Assembly: GCA_019359245.1 (NCBI GenBank)
Contig: JAHHHR010000005.1
Location: forward strand, 186,001 to 250,000
DNA from: Nostoc desertorum CM1-VF14
Lineage (GTDB): Bacteria; Cyanobacteriota; Cyanobacteriia; Cyanobacteriales; Nostocaceae
Reading direction: 5' to 3'
Length of the DNA: 64,000 nucleotides
Part shown: piece after piece, positions 42,638-52,700 of the stretch
How positions within the stretch are numbered: the stretch's first letter is position 1
How the letters are laid out: each line of letters starts with the position of its first letter
Made by a program: the position numbers and the translations under genes
Notes under the pieces: model-generated
Databases searched by the model: none
Told to the model about the DNA's origin: nothing
What the model saw: the letters and a program-made list of their open reading frames with translations, nothing else

Positions 42638-42869
42638 TTTAAGCTGTTAGGTAGTTAACTTAATAAATAGCATTACCTTTGTTTTTAATATTGCGCTCCC
42701 ATTTAATAATAGACATCTTCAAAAATTAAATATGCGTTATCCAGATGATTAATTTATATCTAAACTAATGTCGTTTTTGAGTATTTCTAGTTTTAGAGTT
42801 CAACATTATAGCTATCAATTAACGTTATTTGCTAAGATTTGATTAGGCTTTTGCTCTCACGCATCTTTG
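42638..42869. other. Intergenic, end of C-P lyase operon
   Basis: An AT-rich spacer with no ORF; no strong terminator hairpin with T-run was found for the phn operon. Confidence 0.4.
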
Positions 42870-44210
42870 ATGACTTTTGACCTTCCCGACTCTCTCATTC
42901 TCGATACTGCACTTTCAGTATCTGGATTAACTGACTATATCCGCTTGCTGTTAGAGCAAGATGAACAATTGCGGCAAGTTTGGGTAACTGGCGAAGTTTC
43001 TAGTGCTAATCACCATCGTAGTGGGTTGTTTTTTACGCTACAAGATACCGATCGCACCGCCGGAATTAAGTGTGTGGTATGGAATAGCCAATTGCCAAAA
43101 CTCGCCCAAATGCCAGTTGCTGGTGAGCAAATCATCATTTTAGGTAGTATTCGCCTGTATCCGCAACGGGGAGAGTATCAGTTGTCAGTTTGGCAAACTC
43201 TACCTGCTGGCGTTGGTTTACAGGCGCTGCGCTATCAACAACTAAAAAATCGCTTGCTGGCTGAGGGATTGTTCGATGTTCAAAGAAAGCGATCGCTCCC
43301 CACTCACCCCCAAACGATCGCTGTCGTCACTTCACCAACGGCTGCTGCTTGGGGTGATATTCAAAAGACCCTCAGACAAAGGTATCCAGGTTTACAGGTT
43401 TTGTTTTCTCCGGCCACAGTACAAGGTGAGCAAGCACCCGAATCTATCGTTAAAGCAATTGATCGGGTGGAAAGAGATGGACGCGCCGAAGTGCTAATTT
43501 TATCGCGGGGTGGTGGCGCGGTGGAGGAATTGGCTTGTTTTAATGATGAACGAGTAGTGCGATCGCTTGCTAGTTGTTCCATTCCTGTAATTACTGGTAT
43601 CGGCCATCAACGGGATGAATCATTAGCAGATTTAGTTGCAGATGTCTGTGTACATACACCAACTGCGGCGGCAGAAAGAGTTGTGCCTGCACTTGCAGAG
43701 TTATATACTGAACATCGGGGGCGAGTTATCGCTTTACATGAGGCGGTGCATGACTTTGGGGAAAATGCTGAGAATAAACTGCAAGGATTGCGAAACCGTT
43801 TGCGACGTTTGCGGTTAGATCGGCAAGTGCAACAAGAGGTAGAAAAGCTAGCTTGGAAGCGTCAGCAATTGGTGCAAATGACAACGAGGCGATCGCAGCA
43901 AGCAACGCAGCATTTAGAATTGTTGCGGCAAAAGTTGGCAACTCTTGACCCGAAAGCGGTGTTACAGCGTGGGTATGCAGTGGTGAGGCAAGAAGATGGG
44001 GCGATCGCTCGTTCTGCGGCGGAATTAGCTGTGGGAGAAGATTTGTTGATTCAGTTGGGACAGGGTGAGGTTAAAGTGAAGGTTATGGAAGTGAACGTAG
44101 ACGCAAAGCGGCTTGCCGCAGGCTACCACCCTCCGGGTTCACAGTCACCTACGGCGGGAAACCCACCTACAGCCCTGATTCACCAAAACGCCAAGGACGC
44201 CAAGAGTTGA
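42870..44210 (+). CDS. xseA: Exodeoxyribonuclease VII large subunit
   Basis: A 446-residue large subunit. ATG 42870 (MTFDLPDSLI) is used rather than the TTG directly before it. The N-terminal OB-fold (about residues 15-100: LLEQDEQLRQVWVTGEVSS, then RSGLFFTLQDT) is followed by the catalytic domain with SPTAAAWGDIQKTL, RGGGAVEELACFNDE and TGIGHQRDESLADLVAD (about 230-250), and a coiled coil (about 300-370). The last 40 codons (RLAAGYHPPGSQ...) are from a REP-like palindrome inserted in the 3' end, extending it in frame. The small-subunit gene starts at the next base. Confidence 0.94.
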   Translation: MTFDLPDSLILDTALSVSGLTDYIRLLLEQDEQLRQVWVTGEVSSANHHRSGLFFTLQDTDRTAGIKCVVWNSQLPKLAQMPVAGEQIIILGSIRLYPQRGEYQLSVWQTLPAGVGLQALRYQQLKNRLLAEGLFDVQRKRSLPTHPQTIAVVTSPTAAAWGDIQKTLRQRYPGLQVLFSPATVQGEQAPESIVKAIDRVERDGRAEVLILSRGGGAVEELACFNDERVVRSLASCSIPVITGIGHQRDESLADLVADVCVHTPTAAAERVVPALAELYTEHRGRVIALHEAVHDFGENAENKLQGLRNRLRRLRLDRQVQQEVEKLAWKRQQLVQMTTRRSQQATQHLELLRQKLATLDPKAVLQRGYAVVRQEDGAIARSAAELAVGEDLLIQLGQGEVKVKVMEVNVDAKRLAAGYHPPGSQSPTAGNPPTALIHQNAKDAKS

Positions 44211-44444
44211 ATGGTTAAACGTAAGAGTGCTTCTAATTCTGATTCGATGGAAGGTTGGAATTATGAGGCGAAGGTTGCTGAAATAGAGGGAATTATCGCT
44301 CGCATTGAGGCGGGTGAGTTAGATTTGGAAGCCGTGTTTGAGCAATTTGCAAGTGCTGTGGAGTATTTGCGTCAGTGCGAAAGTTTTTTGCAGCAACGAC
44401 AGCAGCAGGTAGATTTGTTGATTGAAACGTTAAGCGATGAGTAG
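44211..44444 (+). CDS. xseB: Exodeoxyribonuclease VII small subunit
   Basis: A 77-residue partner of XseA that stabilises the enzyme on single-stranded [33 protein letters not shown] is the diagnostic XseB helix. The start ATG is the base after the xseA stop, giving tight coupling. Confidence 0.93.
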   Translation: MVKRKSASNSDSMEGWNYEAKVAEIEGIIARIEAGELDLEAVFEQFASAVEYLRQCESFLQQRQQQVDLLIETLSDE

Positions 44445-44482
44445 AAGTGAGAGTCTACTGCTGGGGTTGTTCGGGTTAAATA

Positions 44483-44628
44483 ATATCATGTCCGCATAAC
44501 TAGTTACGATTCCCATAGTCATTGCACCCCACCCCCAACCCCTCCCCGCTTGCGGGGAGGGGAGACAAAGCGTAGCTTTGGCGGGGTGGGGTTCTTCGGG
44601 TCTATAAGCAATCAACCGGACATGATAT
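44483..44628. mobile_element. Small inverted-repeat element
   Basis: Terminal inverted repeats ATATCATGTCCG (44483-44494) and CGGACATGATAT (44617-44628), exact, 146 bp overall, noncoding. Inside is a strong GC-rich hairpin made from CCCCACCCC/GGGGTGGGG flanks and CCCCTCCCCGCTTGCGGGGAGGGG. A third degraded copy (CAGACATGGTAT) follows at about 44640. It lies in the 376-bp gap between xseB and the CheB gene, which otherwise holds no gene. Confidence 0.6.
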
Positions 44629-44820
44629 AAGTAATCAAGCAGACATGGTATTAAAAGATGCGTAGATGCTTTAGGAGCTTGCCGTAGGCATCGCGTTTTA
44701 CGGCGTTGCATATTTGCGGGATACAAAATTCCCCCCAGCCTCCCCTAATTGCCCCAATTCATCCCACTTGCAACACTCGTTTTAGATATCCAAACCGATA
44801 CAATCCACGCAGATACACCT

Positions 44821-45831
44821 TCAATCAACATTTGTGTTTGCATCAACCTTCAGAAGTACATCTCGAATAATGGCGGAGCGCTGCCAAGCAGAGTGCGCTT
44901 CCTCTTTGAATCTTTCTGCTGCTAAGGTTTGGTTACGAGCCTCCATCCTTGAAGCCATGCGATGTGATAGAGAAGCTTTTTCTTCCAATGCTCTAAAAGC
45001 GATCCATAATGCATCCTCCAGCTTATCGGACTGCGTGGCCAGCAAAGTTCCTGCTGAAAAAGCATGACCAGTGCGACATCGGAAGCGCAACAAATTTCCC
45101 TCTTCGAGTTCCCAGAGGATACCACCGCAGTCAGGACAGCCGAAGGTTGATGGTTTACCGGGTCGGTCGCTTTCGTTTTCTACTGCTTCCAAATTTAATT
45201 GCGCTATTTTAGATTCAAACTCCATCTTGCTAGGTACCGACTCTTCTGGTTCTACTTCCATTGGCCTGTTAACTAAAGCTACTAAAGTAGAAGGAATATC
45301 TGAAAGTGGCAGGATATGATCAATATTTTCTACATTCTCGATCGCATTACGTGGCATATCAGGATACATTGCATCGTCGGGATTTTGGACAATTGCCACA
45401 CCACCCCGCATTTTTACAGCTATTAGTCCCGCAGTGCCATCATCAAGCATACCTGTTAGTAGGACAGCAATCACTCGCTGCTCATAGGTTCGCGCTGCGG
45501 TGCGAAACAATGTATCAATGGCAGGACGATGACGGTTCTCTTTTGGGCCCCGCGTCAAACGTAAATATCCAGGTTCTACTAGTAAGTGGTAGTCAGGTGG
45601 AGCGACATAAATCCATCCATGAACAATAGCTTCGCCATCCTGAGCATGAGACACCGGCAAGTTGCTAGCACGACTTAATATTTTTGGCAGAACACTCGTG
45701 CCATTACTTGATACATGAAGAACTATAATTACAGCAGCATTGAGATCGGGTGGCAAATTTTTAACTAAATAAGTCAGCGCCTCAACTCCGCCTGCTGATG
45801 CTCCAACGACTATGATATTGTACTCAAGCAT
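44821..45831 (-). CDS. CheB-type protein-glutamate methylesterase, no receiver domain
   Basis: About 336 residues from the internal ATG at 45831 (MLEYNIIVVG); the ORF reaches 45879 but its extra leader lacks the start of the fold. The catalytic triad Ser-His-Asp is visible in GASAGGVEAL, IVLHVSSNGTS and LTGMLDDGTAG. A zinc-ribbon-like tail (CPDCGG ... CRTGHAF, about residues 231-258 from 45831) and a helical end follow. No receiver domain is fused and no chemotaxis genes lie next to it, so it may process MCP-like receptors or be a free-standing regulator whose partner is elsewhere. Confidence 0.88.
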   Translation of the reverse strand: MLEYNIIVVGASAGGVEALTYLVKNLPPDLNAAVIIVLHVSSNGTSVLPKILSRASNLPVSHAQDGEAIVHGWIYVAPPDYHLLVEPGYLRLTRGPKENRHRPAIDTLFRTAARTYEQRVIAVLLTGMLDDGTAGLIAVKMRGGVAIVQNPDDAMYPDMPRNAIENVENIDHILPLSDIPSTLVALVNRPMEVEPEESVPSKMEFESKIAQLNLEAVENESDRPGKPSTFGCPDCGGILWELEEGNLLRFRCRTGHAFSAGTLLATQSDKLEDALWIAFRALEEKASLSHRMASRMEARNQTLAAERFKEEAHSAWQRSAIIRDVLLKVDANTNVD

Positions 45832-46050
45832 TAATGTAATAATTTCACTAACATAGCAGTGTGGGTAACAAAAGCGCATTCACTGCCAATATTGAGATTA
45901 ACGCAGCTAAAAAATTTCCTCACCTAACTTTGAGAGGATTTATTCTTCATTTCAGGAATAAAACTTTAGACGAATAGCACTTCGTACAATTTTGCGTCTC
46001 TACAAGAGTTTTAAAATCATAGGAAGATTCTTTTGATACCACCATTCCCC

Positions 46051-46857
46051 TTATAAAAATCCGAAATACTCCAAACCTTCTTCAATTCCAGTGGCAAAAT
46101 TAGCTTTTGCTAAGTAACGATTCTCATTTGGGTGAGCTTTGTGCCACTCTAGTAATTCCTGTTTTGCATTACCGACAATAATACCTTTTTCTTTCCTGTC
46201 TGCAAACAAGGAAATATCATTACCAGAGTCGCCACAAGCAACAGTTTGTGCTACATCTATTTCCAGATTTTCGCGTACAAAGGTCATTGCCATACCTTTA
46301 TTAGCCTTACGTGGCAAAATATCTAGTACTGGAATCTCTAAATCTTTACCCTGTTCGTAGACACCACTAAGGCTGTTGATATGAGCAGAGCTACCAAGGC
46401 TATAGATAACTTGAATATCTAATCCTTGCTCCAGCAAACGAGACTCTAGGTCTGACAAAAAATCTCCAGAGGTTTTTTCCTCAAGGAAATAGCTAACTTT
46501 AAAAGGTCTTTGCTCGCTTTCTGGCTGGAGCTTTAATTTAGGAAAAACTTCAGATATCTGTACAACTAAGCCTTTATCCCAACCTTCAGAGAGCTTATCT
46601 GACCACTTAGAATCTGGAGTGTTACTGCCACCGTAGTAAATTTCCGTACCTACAGCACATATAAGAACATCTGGCTCTAAAAGTGTTTTTTCATCTGTAA
46701 GCTTTTGGTAAAGAAAAAGCGATCGCCCTGTTGAATAAACAATTTTTGTGTGGTGAGTCAGACGATGTACTTTTAATCGTTCATTTAGTTTTGCCATCGC
46801 CTGGTCGTCACCTACCAGGGTATAGTCCAGGTCTGTGATGAAAAGAAACTGTTTCAC
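46051..46857 (-). CDS. spp: Sucrose-phosphate phosphatase
   Basis: A 268-residue HAD-superfamily hydrolase that removes phosphate from sucrose-6-phosphate. Motif I DLDYTLVG (about residues 9-16, nucleophile Asp9), motif II STGRS, motif III Lys in GKDLEIPVLDILPRKANKG, motif IV CGDSGNDISLF. C-terminal YLAKANFATGIEEGLEYFGF is typical of the cyanobacterial SPP. A decayed relative sits 100 bp away on the other strand. Its neighbours give no operon. Confidence 0.9.
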   Translation of the reverse strand: MKQFLFITDLDYTLVGDDQAMAKLNERLKVHRLTHHTKIVYSTGRSLFLYQKLTDEKTLLEPDVLICAVGTEIYYGGSNTPDSKWSDKLSEGWDKGLVVQISEVFPKLKLQPESEQRPFKVSYFLEEKTSGDFLSDLESRLLEQGLDIQVIYSLGSSAHINSLSGVYEQGKDLEIPVLDILPRKANKGMAMTFVRENLEIDVAQTVACGDSGNDISLFADRKEKGIIVGNAKQELLEWHKAHPNENRYLAKANFATGIEEGLEYFGFL

Positions 46858-46959
46858 ACTATTAGGACTCCCATTTCCTTGTTTAAAACATACTCATCTA
46901 ATCAGCACGAAATATTTTACCACTATAAGGGCAGAAATATAAATTAAATATAAAGTTAA

Positions 46960-47256
46960 TCTATAGTAGTCGGTATTGACCTTGACATTGTACCCCATAG
47001 CAGCGATAAAGGTCAGGCAATGCAGTTTTTGCGCCAAAAGTGGAAATTTGCAGCAGAACAAACAGTTGTCTGTGGTGATTCAGGTAATGATATTGCTTTA
47101 TTTGCTCTAGGCAACGAACGGGGAATCATTGTGGGGAATGGCTGAAAAGAGTTACTCCTATGGCACGATGAGTATCCGGTTAACCACTGCTACCTGGCAA
47201 AAGGTTTTTGTACAGGTGGAATTATTGAACGATTAAATTATTTTGGTTTTTCGTAA
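46960..47256 (+). pseudogene. Decayed second SPP-like C-terminal fragment
   Basis: A plus-strand frame reads through DLDIVPHSSDKGQAMQFL, then VVCGDSGNDIALFALGNERGIIVGNG, stop (TGA), KELLLWHDEYPV and NYFGFS. It aligns with the C-terminal third of the sucrose-phosphate phosphatase at 46051-46857 (CGDSGND, RGIIVGN, YFGF) but lacks the N-terminal catalytic Asp and carries an internal stop. The remnant stop overlaps the ruvA start by one base. Confidence 0.8.
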
Positions 47257-47888
47257 TGATTAGTTATCTAAAAGGTATAGTCGCTGGTATCCAAACAATT
47301 GGCGCTAATCGCGTGATTCTGACTCTGGAAGTAAATGGCTTGGGGTATGATTTGCAAGTTCCCCAACGGTTAGCAAACCAGTTACCAGAGTCGGGTGGAG
47401 TGGCGCAAATTTTTACCCATCTCCAAATTCGTGAAGAAGTGCCCTTTCTATATGGCTTTGCTTCGCCAGCCGAACGCGATTTATTTCGCCACTTGCTGAC
47501 TGTCACAGGTATTGGTGCAGCCTTAGCGATCGCACTCCTGGATACTTTAGAACTACCAGATTTAGTCCAAGCAATTATCGCTGGCAATACACAAATCTTA
47601 ATTCAAGCTCCAGGTGTCGGCAAAAAAATCGCAGAACGCATCTGTTTGGAACTGAAAAGCAAATTAGTCGAGTGGCGCAAATCAGCCGGGTTCTTCGTCG
47701 CCACAGGTGGGCCTGCACCAGGAATTCTCGAAGAGGTGCAAATGACCCTCTTCGCCTTGGGATATACTGCCCATGAGGTCAGTCATGCCCTCCATGTAGT
47801 AAGTGAAGATATCGGACTACCCAAAGATGCCTACGTCGAAGATTGGATTAAACAAGCGATCGCTCATCTCAGCAGCGAACAAGTTTAA
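47256..47888 (+). CDS. ruvA: Holliday junction helicase subunit RuvA
   Basis: A 210-residue RuvA. N-terminal OB-fold (about residues 1-65: [15 protein letters not shown] ... [12 protein letters not shown]), helix-hairpin-helix motifs [15 protein letters not shown] (about 82-96) and [18 protein letters not shown] (about 117-134), then the C-terminal RuvB-contact domain. It binds four-way DNA junctions and recruits RuvB for branch migration. Length is normal. It stands alone with a decayed SPP upstream. Confidence 0.95.
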   Translation: MISYLKGIVAGIQTIGANRVILTLEVNGLGYDLQVPQRLANQLPESGGVAQIFTHLQIREEVPFLYGFASPAERDLFRHLLTVTGIGAALAIALLDTLELPDLVQAIIAGNTQILIQAPGVGKKIAERICLELKSKLVEWRKSAGFFVATGGPAPGILEEVQMTLFALGYTAHEVSHALHVVSEDIGLPKDAYVEDWIKQAIAHLSSEQV

Positions 47889-48024
47889 TTGTCATTAGTC
47901 ATTAGTCATTTGTCATTAGTCATTAGTCATTTGTCATTAATTATTCTTACTCCCCCTGCTCCCCCTGCTCCCCCTGCCCCCTGCTCCCCTGCCCCCTGCC
48001 CCAGTCCCCAATGCCCCATCCCCA
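47889..48024. repeat. Heptamer STRR and C-rich short repeats
   Basis: GTCATTA/GTCATTT units (about 47890-47940, exactly 7-bp spacing) are followed by CCCCCTGCTC units (47950-48005). These fill the space between ruvA and bioF. Confidence 0.75.
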
Positions 48025-49182
48025 ATGACTGACCCTTATGCCTGGCTAGAACAGTCTTTAGCAACAATTCATCGGGCAGACTGGTATCGTTCGGTACAAC
48101 CTATCAACGGTCGTCCTGGTGCAACGGTGGTTGTAGCTGGGCAAGAGGTAATTAATTTTGCCAGTAATGACTATTTGGGATTGGCTGGAGATGAGCGGTT
48201 AATGGCAGCCGCAACTGCCGCGATCGCAGAATTCGGCACTGGTAGTACTGGTTCTAGATTACTCAGTGGGCATCGGGAATTGCACAGGGAGTTAGAGGAG
48301 GCGATCGCATCTACCAAACAAACTGAAGATGCTTTGGTATTTAGTTCAGGGTATCTAGCTAATTTGGGTGCAATTACCGCCCTTGTAGGCAAGCGTGATT
48401 TAATTTTATCTGACCAGTACAATCATTCCAGTCTGAAAAATGGAGCGATTCTCAGCGGTGCAGCAGTTGTGGAATACCCGCACTGTGATATGGCAGTACT
48501 AAAAACTCTGTTGAAGCAGCGACAAAATTACCGACGCTGTTTGATTCTTACTGATACTGTCTTCAGCATGGACGGCGATTTATGTCCGTTGCCCGCACTG
48601 TTGGATCTGGCTGATGAATTTAGCTGTATGCTGCTAGTCGATGAAGCTCATGCCACTGGGGTACTAGGAAAAACCGGTGCTGGATGTGTTGAGCATTTTG
48701 GGTGTACAGGAAAGCAATTAGTTCAAATTGGTACTTTGAGTAAAGCTTTGGGTAGTTTAGGCGGGTATGTAGCGGGAAGTAGCGCCCTAATTGACTTTTT
48801 GCGGAACCGCGCACCCAGTTGGATTTATACCACTGGGCTTTCGCCTGCTGATACGGCGGCGGCCTTAGCAGCAATCAAGATAGTGCAACAAGAACCGCAA
48901 CACCGTGCCCAATTATGGAGAAATATACATTACTTAAAAACTTTGTTGCAACAGTTACCTAATTTAAAATTGCTGCCTTCTGAATCACCTATATTATGTT
49001 TTCAATTGCCTAATGCCACAGATGCCCTCAAAGCTGGAAAACAGCTAAGAGATGCTGGCATTTTTGCCCCAGCAATTCGTCCCCCCACAGTGCCCACCAG
49101 TCGAATCAGAATATCTGTAATGGCAACTCATGAAATAACACATATTGAAAAATTGGTAGCAGTATTAAAGGATATCATCTGA
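48025..49182 (+). CDS. bioF: 8-amino-7-oxononanoate synthase (or relative)
   Basis: A 385-residue PLP enzyme of the alpha-oxoamine synthase family; BioF condenses pimeloyl-ACP and alanine in biotin synthesis. [16 protein letters not shown] (about residues 44-59), [11 protein letters not shown] (about 204-214) with the PLP-pairing Asp-x-Ala-His, and the Schiff-base lysine in [13 protein letters not shown] (about 236-248) are seen. KBL-type and sphingolipid relatives are similar; biotin synthesis is the default call. It stands alone in the window. Confidence 0.88.
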   Translation: MTDPYAWLEQSLATIHRADWYRSVQPINGRPGATVVVAGQEVINFASNDYLGLAGDERLMAAATAAIAEFGTGSTGSRLLSGHRELHRELEEAIASTKQTEDALVFSSGYLANLGAITALVGKRDLILSDQYNHSSLKNGAILSGAAVVEYPHCDMAVLKTLLKQRQNYRRCLILTDTVFSMDGDLCPLPALLDLADEFSCMLLVDEAHATGVLGKTGAGCVEHFGCTGKQLVQIGTLSKALGSLGGYVAGSSALIDFLRNRAPSWIYTTGLSPADTAAALAAIKIVQQEPQHRAQLWRNIHYLKTLLQQLPNLKLLPSESPILCFQLPNATDALKAGKQLRDAGIFAPAIRPPTVPTSRIRISVMATHEITHIEKLVAVLKDII

Positions 49183-49281
49183 ACAAGATAGGGGATTGGG
49201 GACTCGTTCATCTACACTCAGAACTCCGTTCATCCGCCTCAGAATCTGAAATTTCCCCATGCCCCATGCCTGACATTGGTG

Positions 49282-49761
49282 TTATAAAACTGGCAATTGG
49301 TTAAACAAAATCCAATAAAAACCAAGCTGTTGAACTACTTGGTTGAATTGTTCAAAATCGACAGGTTTGACGATGTAGCTATTCACCCCAAGCTGGTAAC
49401 TCTCGATTATATCCTGGTCTTCAGCAGAAGAGGTCAGCACCACAACTGGAATCCTTTGTGTTCGTGGATCAGCCTTGAGTTGCCGTAAAACTTCTAATCC
49501 ACTTATCCTTGGCAATTTTAAATCCAGCAAAATGACTTTGGGTTGATTCGTCATGCTACGGTGGGCGTAGTTTCCGCGACAAAAGAGAAAATCTAAGGCT
49601 TCGACTCCATCTTCAAGCAGTTGAATCTGATTGCCAATTCTACTGCGACGCAGTGCTCGGATAGTTAGCTCGGCATCGGTGGGATTATCTTCAACTAACA
49701 CAATTGAAATTGGTTGTTCTGAAGATGGGTCAGTGGGCTGATCTATGGGTTGGTCACTCAT
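49282..49761 (-). CDS. Rcp-type single-domain response regulator
   Basis: A 159-residue receiver-domain protein of the Rcp1 type, whose partners are often phytochrome-like or GAF kinases. [20 protein letters not shown] (acidic pocket), phospho-accepting Asp in [21 protein letters not shown] switch and [11 protein letters not shown]ys are seen. It lies 8 bp after the stop of the large kinase on the same strand, so it is probably co-transcribed and its direct output. No output domain exists. Confidence 0.9.
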   Translation of the reverse strand: MSDQPIDQPTDPSSEQPISIVLVEDNPTDAELTIRALRRSRIGNQIQLLEDGVEALDFLFCRGNYAHRSMTNQPKVILLDLKLPRISGLEVLRQLKADPRTQRIPVVVLTSSAEDQDIIESYQLGVNSYIVKPVDFEQFNQVVQQLGFYWILFNQLPVL

Positions 49762-49769
49762 GGGTTAAT

Positions 49770-52700
49770 TTACCCTTGAAGGGTGAAATAAAAGGTCGCG
49801 CCTTGATCGATCGCTGCTTCGGCCCAGATACGCCCACCGTGGCGTTGAATAATGCGTTGCACGATCGCTAGTCCGATTCCCGTACCTGCAAACTCTTGTT
49901 CGCGGTGCAGACGTTGAAATACCCCAAACAGATTATCGGCATACCGCATATCAAATCCTGCCCCATTATCTCTGATGAAGTACACTCCTTCACCATCCAT
50001 AATCTCATAGCCCACTTCAATGCAGGCAGGGGATTTGTAGCGAGTATATTTAATGGCATTTGATAACAGGTTTATCCAGACTTGTTTGAGCAAGGAAAGG
50101 TCAGCCTGACAAATGGGTAAGTCAGCGATCGCAAACTCAATCTGACGGCCCTTCATCTCTAGAGCTAAATCACTCAGCACCTTTTGAATCATTTCATTTA
50201 ACAAAACGGGCTGCCGAGATATTTCTTTACGATCTAGACGGGATAGGTTCAACAGATCATCGATCAACTCACCCATGCGTTTGGCATTCTCCCGCACAAT
50301 TTTTAGATAACGATTGCCTTCAGAGTCAAGTTGCTTACCATAGTCTTCTTGGAGCATTCTCGAAAAACCAGCGATCGCCCGCAGTGGTGCCCGTAAATCA
50401 TGGGAAACAGAGTAGGAAAATGCCTCTAACGCTTTATTCGCTGCCTGCAATTGGGCAGTCCGTTGGATTACCCGTTCTTCCAATTCGGCATTAAGTTGGC
50501 GGACTTCTGCCTCTACCACTTTGAGGGTACTGATATCGCGGATGATTGTAGAAAGATATTCCAGACTGCCATCTGTTGCTTTGTGAGCAACAATCATTTG
50601 AGAAACCAGAATCTCTCTGCCATCACTGCCTAACAAAGCAGTTTCACCAACCCAAGTGCCATCTCGAATCGCCGCCGGAATGCCCTGGTTTTGAATAATC
50701 TCTAGTGCCCACTGGGGATGGTAGTTTGAGATGCTCAAGTTGGAGAGTTCAGCATCTAGGGAAATACCGAGGAGTTTCCGAAACTGAGCATTACCCCAGA
50801 AAACATTGCCTTGGGAGTCTGCCATCCCAACATGATCGGTAGTGGCTTCTAGCATGGCAATTAAGCGATCGCGGTCTTTTTCTGCCCTTTGACGTTCGGC
50901 AATTTCAGCCCGTAAGGATTGATTCAGCTCTGCCTCTTGCTTCAATAGACGAGCATTATCAATGGAAATAGCCGCCTGAGTAGAAAGTAAATGGAGAATT
51001 TCAATTCGCTCTGGGGTAAATGCCCTAGTGGTTAGATTATTTTCTAAAAGGACAATTCCCGCCAGTTTTCCCTGGTTCAATAGAGGCGCACAAAGAATCG
51101 ATTTCGATTGGCGTTGCACAATCCAGGGTTCAGATTGAAAGTTGCCTTCTTGAATTGCATTGTTGAGGACGATGCTTTCTTGGGTGCGAACTACATAATT
51201 GATTAGGGCAGATGGCAAGTAAGGAGTGCTGTCTGCTGATATCGATTCCAAAGGAATTGATTGCAAAACAGCTATTTTCTCATCGCCAATCGGCCCCATA
51301 GCTTCAATTTGCCATTTTTCTTGTGTTGGCAAAATCAGATAACCAGTTTGCGCCCCGGCATTTTCAATCAAAATCATCATTAGTTTTGTTAGGAGTTGAT
51401 CTAACAAAATTTCACTGGCGATTGCCTGAGAGGCTTTCAATACTGTTTCTAAATCAAGTACTTCTAACTTACTGGAAGCTGACTCTGTAGTGTGAAGTTT
51501 ATGTGTTTTGCTTATTTGCGATCGCGGTTCTAACAGTTGGGGATAGCGTCTTTCCAAATCCTGAACTTTAGCGGTTGCTCCCCAGCGCAGATAGCCGTAC
51601 CTCGCCTCTTGTATATAGGCTTTGGCAATTGTTATCCGCTTGTTTGCCAAATGAAACTTTGCTGCTAGTTCGTTGGCCAGGCTTTCTTCTTGAAGGTATT
51701 CGTTTTCTCTGGCCAGGGCGATGGCGCGATCGTACCCATCCATTGCTTCCACTACTTCACCCAATACCCGATGCCGTTCTGCTTCTACCAAATGCCACTT
51801 GTGGAGATAGTTCATCGGGGCATGGTGCGCCCAAAGTTGCATCTTCTCTTGACTGTTCGCTACCCGTTCGAGGATAGCCGCCTGCTCCTCCTGATTCACT
51901 TGCGGATAGACCATCAGTCGCGCCAGAGAATCGTAAAAATAGAAGATGGGGAAAACAGCATTCGATCTGCCCCCACTGGGATAATTTTCTGCCTGATTGG
52001 CGTTGTCAACGGCTTCAGGGAAATTCTCAAAGTAATAGCAAAGAAACAGTTTATTGAAGTAAAGATAGAACAGCCCTTTATGATGATTAGCTTGTTGCAG
52101 CAAAGGTAATTCTTTCGATTCATCATAAGCCTCACCAATCAAAACGTTGGGAGCAGGAGATGTTGTCATCAAGTTCAAGACTGTTTGTTGATAAACCTTG
52201 AGTGCATTGGCGTTAGTAGATTCTTTCATCTGGGTGAGTACTTGGATGTAGCTTTCCAGTTTCTGTTCCAATTCAGACAGGGGCATATCTGTAAAAAAAC
52301 AGTGGTCGCAGTGATGCAAAATGCTATATCCAGCAAATTCCAAATCTCCTGTCTCAATGCCGATTTGGTAAGCATCCTGTAATGGTTTAATTGTTTCTTT
52401 GAGGTGAACGTTACGAAACCTCACAGAGGTGTTGGCCATGAACAGGGTTTTACAACGGATCAGTAAGTTGCTGGATTGATTTAGTAGCTTGAGAGCCAAC
52501 TGCACAAACTCATAGCCCGTTTCAATCTCCAGCAGCACACTGCCCAAAATGTTACTGTATGCGGCGAAGGCGAAGGCAGAAAGGTCATGATTACCGTATT
52601 TAATTGATAAATTCACCATCTCCAGAATAATCAGTGGAAATAGCGTCGGGGCTGCTTGGTAGGCTGGGGCCATTAAATTTGCCAGTAACCGGATGCTGAG

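Noticed and set aside
42867..42869. TTG start for xseA
   Set aside because: The adjacent ATG at 42870 is the normal start and gives the known family N-terminus.
44834..45629. Plus-strand ORFs within the CheB gene
   Set aside because: Antisense frames without homologues; the minus strand carries the catalytic triad motifs.
51575..52109. Plus-strand ORFs inside the giant kinase gene
   Set aside because: Antisense shadows; the kinase protein has clear domain motifs throughout.
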